Shown: one piece after another, positions 42,181-50,666 of the stretch | Layout of the letters: every line of letters starts with the position of its first letter | How positions within the stretch are numbered: position 1 is the first letter of the stretch | NCBI RefSeq assembly: GCF_036195045.1 | Contig: NZ_CP108100.1 | Location: 3,472,001 to 3,536,000 of the forward strand | Origin: Streptomyces sp. NBC_00236 | GTDB lineage: Bacteria; Actinomycetota; Actinomycetes; Streptomycetales; Streptomycetaceae | DNA length: 64,000 nt | Reading direction: 5' to 3' | Position numbers and translations under genes: made by a program | Notes under the pieces: generated by a model | What the model was told of the DNA's origin: nothing | What the model saw: the letters and a program-made list of their open reading frames with translations, nothing else | Database searches by the model: none

Positions 42181-43227
42181 ATGGACGCCACCTTCACCAC
42201 CCCGCCACGGCCGTTCGACGTGACTGCGCTCTTTCCTCAACTGGCCCCACTGGCCCGTACGGCGACCCGGCTGCACCCGCGGCCCGGGTCGCCGACCGTG
42301 CACGACAGCTCCGTCGGCGGACCGCTCCTGTGGCCCGCCGACGAGCCGTGGCCCCACTGCGACGAACCGCACGACAGGCACACGGATTCGGCAGTCCTCT
42401 CACCGGACGACGTCCGCCTCCTCCGCCGCAACCGCGTAGCGATCGCGGCCCGGCGGCACCTCGGCCGCCCGGCCTCTCGTCCCACGCCCGAGGAGCTGGC
42501 GGACGCGGAGCGGGTCCTCCAGGGCCGCCCCTGGCCCGAGGGCCCCATCCCCCTGCTCCCCGTCGCCCAGCTCTACGCCCGCGATGGCCACTCTCCGGCC
42601 GGTCCTGACGGCGCCGACCTCCTCCAGGTCCTGTGGTGCCCCTTCAACCACCCTGCCGACCCCCGCACCGCCCTCTTTTGGCGCTCCGCCGCCGCCGTCA
42701 CCGATGTACTCGACACGCCCCCCGAGCCGACCGCGATCCGGTCCCAGAGCTATCTTCCGGAGCCGTGCCTGCTCGCACCCGAGCGGATCACGGAATACCC
42801 CCACTACATGGAGCTGGACGAGGAGCTGCGACAGGAGCTGGGCGACCCGGGCCAGTGGCACGCAGCCGGATGGGCCCTGGACACCTCGGACGCGGCCGAC
42901 CTCCAGGAGTTCTACCGCAACGAACTCGCCTACGCCCCTGGCTGGAAGACCGGCGGCTGGTCCACCTGGGGCCTCAGCGACCCCAGGCCCCGTCCCTGCC
43001 CCGCATGCGGCACCGAGGCACTCCCGCTCCTGTCGATCGCCACGACCGAATGGGACCACGGCAGCAAGAGCTGGGCCCCGGAGGAGGAACGAACCAACCC
43101 CACGCCTCTCCCCGCGGGCTACCCCCCGGCGAACTTCACAAGGATCAACATCGCCGACGGCTCCACCCTCCAACTCCACACCTGCCCCGCCGACCCTTCC
43201 CACCCCCACATCGAACTCGCACAGTGA
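42181..43227 (+). CDS. Hypothetical protein (YwqG/DUF1963-like layout)
   Basis: A 348-residue protein with a layout like YwqG/DUF1963 cytoplasmic proteins: GPLLWPADEPWPHC early, then PLLPVAQLYARD...LLQVLWCPFNH, then GGWSTWGLSDPRPRPCPACG near residue 270 and TLQLHTCPADPSHPHI at the end. The CPACG and terminal Cys/His residues may hold a zinc ion. Function unknown. The next gene is the histone-fold protein 115 bases downstream. Confidence 0.7.
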   Translation: MDATFTTPPRPFDVTALFPQLAPLARTATRLHPRPGSPTVHDSSVGGPLLWPADEPWPHCDEPHDRHTDSAVLSPDDVRLLRRNRVAIAARRHLGRPASRPTPEELADAERVLQGRPWPEGPIPLLPVAQLYARDGHSPAGPDGADLLQVLWCPFNHPADPRTALFWRSAAAVTDVLDTPPEPTAIRSQSYLPEPCLLAPERITEYPHYMELDEELRQELGDPGQWHAAGWALDTSDAADLQEFYRNELAYAPGWKTGGWSTWGLSDPRPRPCPACGTEALPLLSIATTEWDHGSKSWAPEEERTNPTPLPAGYPPANFTRINIADGSTLQLHTCPADPSHPHIELAQ

Positions 43228-43342
43228 GCACTCACTGCCGTCCGCGAAGTGTGTCGCCGTCTCGCTCCCAGAGGCGGCTGTGCAGCCGCGGCCAGGCTCC
43301 CGGAAACTCCGCCAACTCCGTCAACAGGGAGCGTCCCTACCG

Positions 43343-44131
43343 ATGCCCGCACAGCCCGCAAGCCCTGCACGCCCTGAGCGCAGCGATCGCGAACCCGCCT
43401 CGGTGAACGACTTGCCGTTCACGCCCTCTCTCGTCAAAGCGGTGTTCAGGGACGTAACCACGATGCACGTCTCCCGGTCGGCCGCGATAGCCGCCGGGGC
43501 GGTGACGCGGACCGTGCTGTCGGAGATCATCGCCGCCGCGAGGAAGGCGGCGGCGGAGGAGGTCCGGAAGAAGTTGCTGCCCAGGGATTTCATCTCGGCG
43601 ATCGACCGGAACGTCGAGCTCGAGGTGGGTGGCGTGTGGTTCGGCTACAGCCCGACGTTCAAGGGCCTGAACGGTGTCGTGCACGACGCCACGGGCGCCA
43701 TCGTGCCTGTGCCCAGGCGCAGCAGGTCGCGCCGACCGAGTGCCGTGGCCGGCTCCCACCGGTTCGAGGCCGGGGTCAGGAAGCTGCTGCGGAGCCAGGG
43801 GGTGACGGCCGTCCCGGCGATGGTGCGCGACCTGGACGGGATCGCGAGCGCGTTCCTGACTGACCTCGCCCGGGACGCGGTCATGGTCGTCCGCGAGGAC
43901 GGGGCCAGACGATTCGGCACGGTCGCCCTCGTGATGCCGGGCGAACAGACCTCGCCCCCGCTCCCGTTGCTCGATGAATCCCTCCGGGCCCTGTCCGTCC
44001 GCAGTGGGCCCCGGCGGACCGTCGGCCGGGATGACGTCATGGCCGCCACCAGGATGCGGTTGTTCGTCAACATCAGACAGCGCGCCCTCGCCGAGGCACG
44101 CGAGGCGACACGGAACACCTCGGCCGGCTGA
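43343..44131 (+). CDS. Putative histone-fold doublet protein (H2A-like plus H4-like)
   Basis: A 262-residue protein that by eye contains two histone folds. Fold 1 (residues about 24-95): LPFTPSLVKAVFRDV aligns with H2A LQFPVGRVHRLLRKG. An ungapped stretch follows in which helix 2 has SEIIAAARKAAAEE (H2A: AEILELAGNAARDN) and helix 3 has LLPRDFISAIDRNVEL (H2A: IIPRHLQLAIRNDEEL). A basic linker RRSRSRRP (residues 125-132) leads to fold 2 (about 138-241), with FLTDLARDAV against H4 FLENVIRDAV and RRTVGRDDVMAA against RKTVTAMDVVYA, and an insertion of about 35 residues between helices 2 and 3. Inference: a DNA-binding, pseudodimeric bacterial histone. Start ATG after GGGAG. Confidence 0.7.
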   Translation: MPAQPASPARPERSDREPASVNDLPFTPSLVKAVFRDVTTMHVSRSAAIAAGAVTRTVLSEIIAAARKAAAEEVRKKLLPRDFISAIDRNVELEVGGVWFGYSPTFKGLNGVVHDATGAIVPVPRRSRSRRPSAVAGSHRFEAGVRKLLRSQGVTAVPAMVRDLDGIASAFLTDLARDAVMVVREDGARRFGTVALVMPGEQTSPPLPLLDESLRALSVRSGPRRTVGRDDVMAATRMRLFVNIRQRALAEAREATRNTSAG

Positions 44132-44189
44132 GCGGGTGAGCGGCTGAGCGGGTGAGCGGCTGAGCGGGTGAGCGGCTGAGCGGGTGCGG
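44126..44189. repeat. Four tandem 16-bp units over the histone-fold gene's stop codon
   Basis: Units of GGCTGAGCGGGTGAGC start at 44126, 44142, 44158 and 44174 (the last with two changes near its end). Each unit supplies TGA in more than one frame. The following gap to 44472 (341 bases in total) holds no gene. Confidence 0.88.
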
Positions 44190-44260
44190 ACGGGCATCGT
44201 CGCCCGGGCAGGCGATCCCCACGGGAGCGGTACGCCGGGACCGGGGCCGTTGTCGGGGCC

Positions 44261-44284
44261 GTTGCCGTTGCCGTTGCCGTTGCC
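44261..44284. repeat. Hexanucleotide tandem repeat (GTTGCC)4
   Basis: Four perfect copies of GTTGCC in the gap between the histone-fold gene and the convergent MerR gene. Confidence 0.88.
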
Positions 44285-44472
44285 GGGCCGATAGCCGATA
44301 TCGGAGCGCGTCACGCCGGGAGCCGAACGCTCGGAGAACTCCCACCGCTGGGAGGCACAGGAGGTGTACGGCACTTACTCCCCGGGCGCGAGGCGTGGGA
44401 CGGAGCGAGGGCCAAGTAGGACGTCGGGGGTCTGCAGCCCCCCGGGTCGCCCCGGCCGTGCCGGCTGGCCGG

Positions 44473-44892
44473 TCAGCTCAGGCGGGCCGCGGCGTAGGCC
44501 ACCATCGCGTCGTGCTGGTACGCGGCCAGGCCCTCGGCGATCCGGTCGAAGTTGGCGCGCATCCGCGGGTCGTCCACGTAGGTCCGGGCCAGGCCCCTGT
44601 ACGCCTCCGCGTTCGGCGTCCAGAACCGGCAGACGCCCCGGTAGTGCGCTTCCGTCTCGGCCTGCACCGCGGGGTCGTCGGCCGGTGTGCCCGCCACCAT
44701 GAACTCCGCGAGCCGGATCATCTGCGCGGTGGCCTCGCGCTGCCACGCCTCCTGGTCGGCATCGGTCATCGTGTCCCTGGCCCGGCGGGACTCCTCCCAC
44801 GCCTCCGGCCAGCGCTCGCGTACCTCGGAATCCTCCTCAGCGGTGTGCTCCAGGCCCTCGAACAGGTTCTCCGGCCTGTTGATCTTCGCCAT
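44473..44892 (-). other. Internal start giving a TipAS-like ligand-binding protein
   Basis: An in-frame ATG at codon 115 is preceded by GGAGGAAGGAAAGG at the right distance (eight bases). It would produce a 139-residue protein of the drug-binding domain alone. In S. lividans tipA, TipAS is made the same way from residue 110 and acts as an antibiotic sponge. Confidence 0.7.
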
Positions 44893-45234
44893 GTCGTCGT
44901 CCTTTCCTTCCTCCAGTTCGGCGATGGTCCGCTCGACCGTGCGGACGAGCGTGTCCAGCCGGTCACGCTCCTCGCGCAGCCGCCTGTGGTGCTCGCGCAG
45001 GGCGCTCACCGGGTCGGTGTGCTCGTCCAGTACGCGACGGATCTCCCGCAGCCCCAGGCCCAGTTCCCGCATCAGCAGGATCCGCTGCAGGCGCAGCAGT
45101 CCGGCCTCCTCGTAGTAGCGGTGCCCGTTGCTCCCGATCCCCGCGGGCGGCAGCAGGCCGATCTCGTCGTAGTGCCGCAGCGTCCGGGACGTCACCCCGG
45201 ACATCCGCACCACCTCCGCGATCGACCAGGCCAT
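44473..45234 (-). CDS. TipAL-like MerR-family regulator
   Basis: A 253-residue protein. The N-terminal MerR HTH (residues about 3-70, SIAEVVRMSGVTSRTLRHYDEIGLLPP) is followed by a long dimerisation coiled coil (about 78-110) and a TipAS drug-binding domain (about 118-250). In S. lividans TipAL binds thiopeptide antibiotics and activates its own promoter. The ATG has GAAGGGAG eight bases upstream. A 19-bp-spacer MerR promoter with an internal operator lies upstream, as expected for autoactivation. Confidence 0.92.
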   Translation of the reverse strand: MAWSIAEVVRMSGVTSRTLRHYDEIGLLPPAGIGSNGHRYYEEAGLLRLQRILLMRELGLGLREIRRVLDEHTDPVSALREHHRRLREERDRLDTLVRTVERTIAELEEGKDDDMAKINRPENLFEGLEHTAEEDSEVRERWPEAWEESRRARDTMTDADQEAWQREATAQMIRLAEFMVAGTPADDPAVQAETEAHYRGVCRFWTPNAEAYRGLARTYVDDPRMRANFDRIAEGLAAYQHDAMVAYAAARLS

Positions 45235-45280
45235 GGCCGCGACTCCCTTCACCGGGCCGGTTCCTCCGGCCACACACATG

Positions 45281-45311
45281 ACCGTAGGAGTTGACGCAAC
45301 GTAAAGCGCAA
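45281..45311 (-). promoter_or_regulatory. MerR-type promoter with 19-bp spacer
   Basis: On the minus strand TTGCGC (45306-45311) and TACGGT (45281-45286) are separated by exactly 19 bp. The spacer contains an interrupted palindrome with ACG-N3-CGT core at 45291-45305. This geometry is the hallmark of MerR-activated promoters and points to autoregulation of the TipAL-like gene. Confidence 0.75.
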
Positions 45312-45381
45312 GCCGGACGCGGCCGAAAAGGGCCCGCGACAGAGGCCGCGCCTGAGTGGAAGCACATGCGAGCATTCCGCC

Positions 45382-46884
45382 GTGACTTCTGAACAGATAT
45401 CCGCATCAGCGGGACCGGACGAACGGCGGCTGGCCGGCCTGGCACTCAACCCGGCCGCGCCCGTCGACGTCCTGCTGCGGCTGCTCGCGAGCGAGTCCGC
45501 TGCCGTGCGGGCGGCGCTGTGCCGGGACCGGGCGCTGCCCGGTCCCGTGGTGGACGCGGTCGTGGCACACCCGGACAAGTGGACGCGCGGCTACTTCGCC
45601 GAGAACCCGTACGCGGATCCGGAGCAGCGGGCCCGGCTGGTGGACGATCCGGAGTATCACGTACGGGGGCGGCTGGCCCGGGAGCCCCGGGCCGCCGACG
45701 ATGTGTGCGCGCCCCGGCCGTTGCCGGACCGGACCGTCGTACGGATCATCGAGACGTACGAGAGCGACCACCTGTGGGAGCTCAACCGCCTGGTCTCACC
45801 CGGTCTGCAACGTGCGATGACCACTCACCCGTCACCGAAGGTCCGCCGCATGGGGATCAGCCGCCTCTCCTGGACGTCCCTGACACCCAACATCCGGGCC
45901 GCCCTGCTGGCCGACCCGGACCCGGGGGTACGGAAGGCAGCCGAGGCGAACAGACGCTCGCACGAACGGCTCCGCGATCCGGACGCGGTGCGGGAGGACC
46001 TTCCCGCGCACCACTGCCATGCGCGTACTCACCTGTTGCTGTACGGAGCGCTCGCCCCGGATGTCGTGGCGGAGGCGCTGTCGCAGAATGCGTGGTCGAT
46101 CGCCTTCAACGACAGCACGCCGCCGGAGACCGTGGCCCTGCTGGCCGCCCACCCGGACCCCGAGGTGCGTGCCCAGGTCGCCGTCCGGTCCGACCTGGGG
46201 ACGGCCGAGCGCCGCGCACTCGCTGTGGACCCCGACCCGGGGGTGCGGCTCGCGCTCTCCGTGCATCCGGCGCTGAGTGAGGCGGAACGGGCTGCGATCG
46301 ACTACGAGGTGGAACAGGACGAGGCGTACTGCCTCTGGCCGGTGTACGACCCGGAGTCGGTGCCCGACCTGGAGCTCGTCCGCGCCCACGCGCTGTCCGC
46401 ACACCCGCTCCTGCGTCGACGGGCCGCCGGCGAGCCGCGTCTCCCCGCCGATCTCGTCGCGCTCCTGGCCGACGACACCGACCTCGGCGTACGGGTCCTG
46501 CTCGGCCAGAACCATCCGGACGCCCCGGCCGCGCTGTTGCTCCGCTGCTTCCTGGAGCACACCGGCCGCGACCGGTGGCATGTGACCCGTGACGGCAACT
46601 TCCCCCGTTCCGGGCTCACCCGCTTCGCCGGCGACGAGGATCCGGCGGTCCGGCGGCTGGCCCTGCTCGACCCGGCGATCCCGGCGGAGACCGCCGACCG
46701 GCTCACCCGTGACCCCGACCCGCAGGTCCGCGAGGATGCGGCCCGCCACCCGCGACTGCCACAGGACCGCATCGCGGCGCTCCTCGACGACCCCGAGCTC
46801 GCCCACCGGGCTGCCGCGAATCCGGCGCTGCCGGTCGCGACGATGTACGAGCTGATCGCCGCGGCCGGGGAGCCGGTGCCCTAG
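45382..46884 (+). CDS. Variant leucine-rich-repeat (LRV) protein
   Basis: A 500-residue protein built of many short helical repeats. The recurrent pattern includes D-P-D-P-(G/E)-V-R followed by A/V and a stretch like LAANPALP, e.g. LLADPDPGVRKAAEA, LAAHPDPEVRAQVAV, RDPDPQVREDAARH. This is typical of LRV or HEAT-like solenoids that bind proteins or nucleic acids; no catalytic motif is seen. Starts with GTG and is divergent from the TipAL-like gene. Role unknown. Confidence 0.82.
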   Translation: MTSEQISASAGPDERRLAGLALNPAAPVDVLLRLLASESAAVRAALCRDRALPGPVVDAVVAHPDKWTRGYFAENPYADPEQRARLVDDPEYHVRGRLAREPRAADDVCAPRPLPDRTVVRIIETYESDHLWELNRLVSPGLQRAMTTHPSPKVRRMGISRLSWTSLTPNIRAALLADPDPGVRKAAEANRRSHERLRDPDAVREDLPAHHCHARTHLLLYGALAPDVVAEALSQNAWSIAFNDSTPPETVALLAAHPDPEVRAQVAVRSDLGTAERRALAVDPDPGVRLALSVHPALSEAERAAIDYEVEQDEAYCLWPVYDPESVPDLELVRAHALSAHPLLRRRAAGEPRLPADLVALLADDTDLGVRVLLGQNHPDAPAALLLRCFLEHTGRDRWHVTRDGNFPRSGLTRFAGDEDPAVRRLALLDPAIPAETADRLTRDPDPQVREDAARHPRLPQDRIAALLDDPELAHRAAANPALPVATMYELIAAAGEPVP

Positions 46885-46924
46885 AGGTACGCGGCTCTCA
46901 GAGGTACGCGGCTCTCAGAGGTAC
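46884..46924. repeat. 17-bp tandem duplication at convergent stops
   Basis: GAGGTACGCGGCTCTCA occurs at 46884-46900 and 46901-46917, with a third partial copy from 46918. It contains the stop region of the F420 oxidoreductase gene and lies just after the LRV stop. Confidence 0.85.
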
Positions 46925-47760
46925 TCCGCGAACGCGTCGAGCGTCCGCAGGACCTCCGGTTCGGCAGCAGGCGGCAACTGGAGGACGACCTCCTCGATGC
47001 CCAGGTCCGCGTAGTGCGCCAGCTTGCCCGGGCTCGGCAGGACCGCGTACGGGATCACCTGAAGGTCCTTGGGGTCGCGGCCCGCCGACTCCCAGGCCGT
47101 ACGGAGGACGGGCACCGACTCCGTGAGGCCCCGGCCGCCGATCGGCATCCAGCCGTCCGCGTACTCCGCGATGTGCGCGAACAGCTTCGGGCCCGCCGCG
47201 CCGCCGATCAGGGTGCGCGGGCCCACGACCGGACCGCGCGGCTTCTGGACCGGCTTCGGGTAGGCATGGCTCGCCCGGACCGAGCCGAACTCGCCCTCGT
47301 ACGCCGTGGGTTCGGCAGACCACAGCGCACGCATCAGTGCCATCCGGTCACGGCCGAGCTCCCGGCGCGTCGACCAGTTCACCCCGTGGTCCGCCGCCTC
47401 CTCCACGTTCCATCCGAACCCGAGACCCAGCGTGAAGCGGCCGCCCGAGACGTGGTCGAGGGTCGCGATCTGCTTGGCCAGATCGATCGGGTCGTGCTGG
47501 GTGACCAGCGTGATCCCGGTGCCCAGTTCCAGCCGTTCGGTCACCGCGGCGGCCTGCGCGAGGGCGACGAACGGGTCCAGGGTGCGGCCGTACTCGGGCG
47601 GCAGCTCGCCGCCTCCCGGGTAAAGAGTTTCCCGGCTCACCGGGATGTGTGTGTGCTCCGGAAGGTAGAGCCCGGCGAATCCCCGCTGCTCAAGCTGGTG
47701 CGCGAGCCGCACCGGTGTGATCGTTTCGTCGGTGAGGAAGATCGTCGTGGCGATCCGCAT
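46915..47760 (-). CDS. LLM-class F420-dependent oxidoreductase
   Basis: A 281-residue luciferase-like TIM barrel of the TIGR03619 type. Features are RGFAGLYLPEHTHIP near the N terminus, TLDHVSGGRFTLGLGFGWN in the middle and YADGWMPIGGRG in the cofactor-binding part. Such enzymes use coenzyme F420, whose precursor enzyme is encoded by fbiC at 3.9-6.5 kb. Start ATG at 47760 has GGAGG ten bases upstream; a longer open frame lacks a ribosome site. Confidence 0.9.
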   Translation of the reverse strand: MRIATTIFLTDETITPVRLAHQLEQRGFAGLYLPEHTHIPVSRETLYPGGGELPPEYGRTLDPFVALAQAAAVTERLELGTGITLVTQHDPIDLAKQIATLDHVSGGRFTLGLGFGWNVEEAADHGVNWSTRRELGRDRMALMRALWSAEPTAYEGEFGSVRASHAYPKPVQKPRGPVVGPRTLIGGAAGPKLFAHIAEYADGWMPIGGRGLTESVPVLRTAWESAGRDPKDLQVIPYAVLPSPGKLAHYADLGIEEVVLQLPPAAEPEVLRTLDAFAEYL

Positions 47761-47858
47761 ACGAAAGACACCTCCGTCGTTGTCTGGTGGCGGCTCAAAC
47801 GTATGCCGTACCGTGCGCAAAGCCGAGACTTCGGCGACTTCGGGGGAGGTCATTCACC

Positions 47859-48212
47859 ATGGTCCGCAACCGCACCCGCGCCACTCTCACCGCTCTGTTC
47901 CTGACGGGCGTGCTCGTAGGCGGCGCACCCGTTGCGGCATCCGCCGCCACGCCCGCTTCCGTGTCCGCCGCCTCCCGTACCGCTTCGGTACAGGCCCCGG
48001 GGCATGTGGACGGGGCGGCGTCCGCGCACACCGGTGTGCGCCAGGCCGTGCACATGTACAAGAGCAAGAACAAGACAAAGGGCAAGAGCAGGAGCAAGCG
48101 GAAGCACAGCTCCGGCGGGTTCGGCGGCGGGCTGATCGTGGGGATCGTGCTGGCCGTGATCGTGGTCGGCGTCATCGCGTTCGTGCTCATCGCCCGCGCA
48201 CGGCGCAACTAG
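47859..48212 (+). CDS. Small exported or membrane protein with a basic stretch
   Basis: A 117-residue protein with a signal peptide (residues 1-30), an Ala/Ser-rich exported region, then a lysine-rich stretch KSKNKTKGKSRSKRKH (residues about 68-83), a glycine-rich spacer and a C-terminal membrane helix (about 91-112) followed by RARRN. The topology suggests a type I membrane protein with a basic extracellular patch that could contact teichoic acids or other anionic envelope polymers. Start ATG has GGGGGAGG upstream. Confidence 0.75.
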   Translation: MVRNRTRATLTALFLTGVLVGGAPVAASAATPASVSAASRTASVQAPGHVDGAASAHTGVRQAVHMYKSKNKTKGKSRSKRKHSSGGFGGGLIVGIVLAVIVVGVIAFVLIARARRN

Positions 48213-48248
48213 CGCCGCTCGCCACCCCGGCCGGGCGGCGAGCGGCGC
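48212..48248. terminator. Bidirectional terminator
   Basis: GCGCCGCTCGCC and GGCGAGCGGCGC form a perfect 12-bp stem with a 13-base loop between two convergent genes. Confidence 0.85.
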
Positions 48249-48254
48249 GGTCCC

Positions 48255-49094
48255 TCACCCTGCCGAGACGTTGTGCAGGGGCGACTTGGCCGCACTGGAG
48301 CGCATGACCATGGGCCCGAAGGCGACGGTGTCGCCCGCGGACGCGGTCTGCGCGGTGGTGGACGTGCCCGGGTAGAACCAGCGCCAGGTGCCCGAAGCGG
48401 ACGCGGTCACCGTCGTACTGACCTGGCCCGCGCTGTTCGTCTTCACCGTCTTCACCGTCGTGTACGAGGCGGCCCCGGCCTTCCTGAACTGCAGCTTCAG
48501 GCTCTGGCCGCCGTAGCCGCGGTACTTCAGCGCCTCCCAGTCGGCGCGGGCCAGCGCTCCGGTGACCTTGACCTGCTTGCTGGTGCCGAACAGGTCGGGC
48601 CGCGTCGCGGACACCTTCAGCGTCGCCGCTCGCTTCAACGTGAACGGGGCGAGCGCATCGTAGATCCAGTAGTCCCTGTCGTTGGCGTTGACGATGCCGT
48701 AGACGTCCCAGCCACCGGCCCCCTCGTTGGCATTGCGCTCGCTGTACCCGGGAAACCAGGCGGGATCGAAGCGCAGCGTCCCCGTGCAGTCCGAGGTGGT
48801 GCTGCTCAGCTTCTTGCAGGTGACCCCGACCGTCTCGGCCGGAGCGCCGTAGGCGGTGTTCGCGCTGTGCGCGTCGAGATCCCCCACCCCCTTGACGCCC
48901 GAGTTGTCCTTGATCGTCAGCTTGACCGGGAAGGTCACCGCTCCGCGGATGCCGACGACGACGCTCCTGCCGTTGTTGGCCACCGCCTTGACGACCCTGA
49001 TGTCGCCCCGCCCCTCTGCGTGCGCCGGTGACGCCCCCAGCACGGCCATGACCACCGAAGCGGCCACCGTGCCCCACAGCACATGTCTTCGCAT
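48255..49094 (-). CDS. Secreted Ig-like-domain protein, paralogue B
   Basis: A 279-residue exported protein paralogous to the gene at 32961-33788. Signal peptide residues 1-27 (cleavage near PAHAEG), N-terminal beta-rich domain with two cysteines (CKKLSSTTSDC), and a C-terminal Ig-like domain with ATLKVSATRPDLFGTSKQVK, YGGQSLKLQFRKAGAASY and SGTWRWFYPG. Shared features are strongest in the C-terminal domain. Function unknown; probably cell-surface or secreted. Confidence 0.8.
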   Translation of the reverse strand: MRRHVLWGTVAASVVMAVLGASPAHAEGRGDIRVVKAVANNGRSVVVGIRGAVTFPVKLTIKDNSGVKGVGDLDAHSANTAYGAPAETVGVTCKKLSSTTSDCTGTLRFDPAWFPGYSERNANEGAGGWDVYGIVNANDRDYWIYDALAPFTLKRAATLKVSATRPDLFGTSKQVKVTGALARADWEALKYRGYGGQSLKLQFRKAGAASYTTVKTVKTNSAGQVSTTVTASASGTWRWFYPGTSTTAQTASAGDTVAFGPMVMRSSAAKSPLHNVSAG

Positions 49095-49202
49095 GTCCCC
49101 TCCTCCTCACCGTCCGCACCGGATCCGGCGCGGACGCGTGGGCACAGAGTAGAACCGGCCCCCAGGGGGCTCGTGTGCGGGGACCGGGCCGCTCGGCAGC
49201 CC

Positions 49203-50666
49203 TCAGCCCGGCCAGACGATCGACTGGAGTTCGCTGTACGCGTGCAGCGCGTACGAGCCGACGTCCCGCCCGACCCCGCTCCGCTTGAACCCGCCGAACG
49301 GGGCCTCCATGTTGCGGCCGATGGTGTTCACGCCGACCCCGCCCGCGCGCAGCCGGCGGGCGACGCGGAAGGCGCGGGCCACGTCGCCGGACCAGACGTA
49401 GTCGATCAGTCCGTAGTCGCTGTCGTTGGCCAGCGCGATGCCCTCCTCCTCGTCGTCGAAGGGGACGACGACCACGACCGGGCCGAAGATCTCCTCCCTT
49501 ACGACCCGCATGTCGTTGGTGCAGTCGGCCAGCAGTGTCGGCGCGACGTAGAAGCCGCGGCCGGTCGGGTCGGGGCGTTCGCCGCCCGTGACGACGCGGG
49601 CCCCTTCCTTGCGGCCCAGTTCCACGTACGACTCGATGCGGTCGCGGTGCGCGGCGGAGATGACCGGGCCGACGACCGTGCCCTTCGCCGTCGGATCGCC
49701 CACCGTCAGATACCCGGCGTACGCGGTGAGCTTCTCGATCAGCGCGTCGTGCACGGCCCGTTGGACCAGGACGCGGGTCGGAGCCGTACAGATCTGACCG
49801 CTGTAGAACGAGAACGTCGTCCCGATGCCCGCGACCGCCGAGTCGAGGTCGGCGTCGTCGAGGACGACGGCGGCGCCCTTCCCGCCCAGCTCCATCAGCT
49901 GCCGTTTCATCGAACGGCCGCAGACCTCCGCGATGCGCTGCCCGACCGCGGTGGAGCCGGTGAAGCTGACCATGTCGACAGCGGGCGAGTCGACGGCGGC
50001 CTCGCCCACTCCGGGGGCCGAACCGCTGACGACGTTGACGACCCCGGCCGGTACGCCCGCCTCCGCGAGGGCCTCGGCCATCCGGTAGACGGAGAGCGGG
50101 TCCTGCGGAGCCGGTTTCACGACGACCGTGTTGCCCATGGCGAGCGCGGGCGCGATCTTGCCGGCCGGGTTGGCCCAGGGGTTGTTGTACGAGGTGATGC
50201 AGGTGACGACGCCGACCGGCTGGCGGACGGCGAGCGCCCCGAAGATCCCGGCCCGGCCCATCGGGCCCGCCTCGTTGATCTGCGGCGCGATGGCCTCCTC
50301 GACCGGTTCCAGCGCGCCCTTCGCGTACCGCCGGTAGCGCGCCGCGCCCACGGCGACCTGCATGCCGCGGGCCGTACCGGTGGTGGCGCCGCTCTCCGCC
50401 TGCGCGAGGGCGGCGTTGGCGAGGAAGTCGCGCTGCATCAGGTCGGCGGCGCGGTCGAGGATCGCGGCGCGCTCCTCGGGGCGAGTGCGGGACCAGGTGG
50501 CGAAGGCGTCGCGGGCCGCGGTAGCAGCCTCGTACACCTGGGCGCGGCTCGCCTCGGGGGCGAGGCCGACGGTCTCCTCGGTGGCCGGGTCGACCACCTC
50601 GTAGTGGCCGTCGGCGGGTTCGGTCCACTCGCCGTTGATGAAGAGGCGCTGCGGGGTCGGGGTCAT
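49203..50666 (-). CDS. Aldehyde dehydrogenase
   Basis: A 487-residue NAD(P)-dependent aldehyde dehydrogenase. The active-site glutamate is in MELGGKGAAVV (about residue 253) and the nucleophilic cysteine in SGQICTAPTRV. VSFTGSTAVGQRI is the nucleotide-binding loop. The ATG overlaps the stop of the amidohydrolase upstream by four bases, so the two are co-translated and perhaps act in one pathway, e.g. oxidation of an aldehyde released from an amide or amino-acid derivative. Confidence 0.93.
   Translation of the reverse strand: MTPTPQRLFINGEWTEPADGHYEVVDPATEETVGLAPEASRAQVYEAATAARDAFATWSRTRPEERAAILDRAADLMQRDFLANAALAQAESGATTGTARGMQVAVGAARYRRYAKGALEPVEEAIAPQINEAGPMGRAGIFGALAVRQPVGVVTCITSYNNPWANPAGKIAPALAMGNTVVVKPAPQDPLSVYRMAEALAEAGVPAGVVNVVSGSAPGVGEAAVDSPAVDMVSFTGSTAVGQRIAEVCGRSMKRQLMELGGKGAAVVLDDADLDSAVAGIGTTFSFYSGQICTAPTRVLVQRAVHDALIEKLTAYAGYLTVGDPTAKGTVVGPVISAAHRDRIESYVELGRKEGARVVTGGERPDPTGRGFYVAPTLLADCTNDMRVVREEIFGPVVVVVPFDDEEEGIALANDSDYGLIDYVWSGDVARAFRVARRLRAGGVGVNTIGRNMEAPFGGFKRSGVGRDVGSYALHAYSELQSIVWPG

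Noticed and set aside
48187..50628. 813-codon open frame over the secreted protein and aldehyde dehydrogenase genes
   Set aside because: Out of frame with both genes on the same strand; Arg/Gly-rich shadow crossing a strong terminator.
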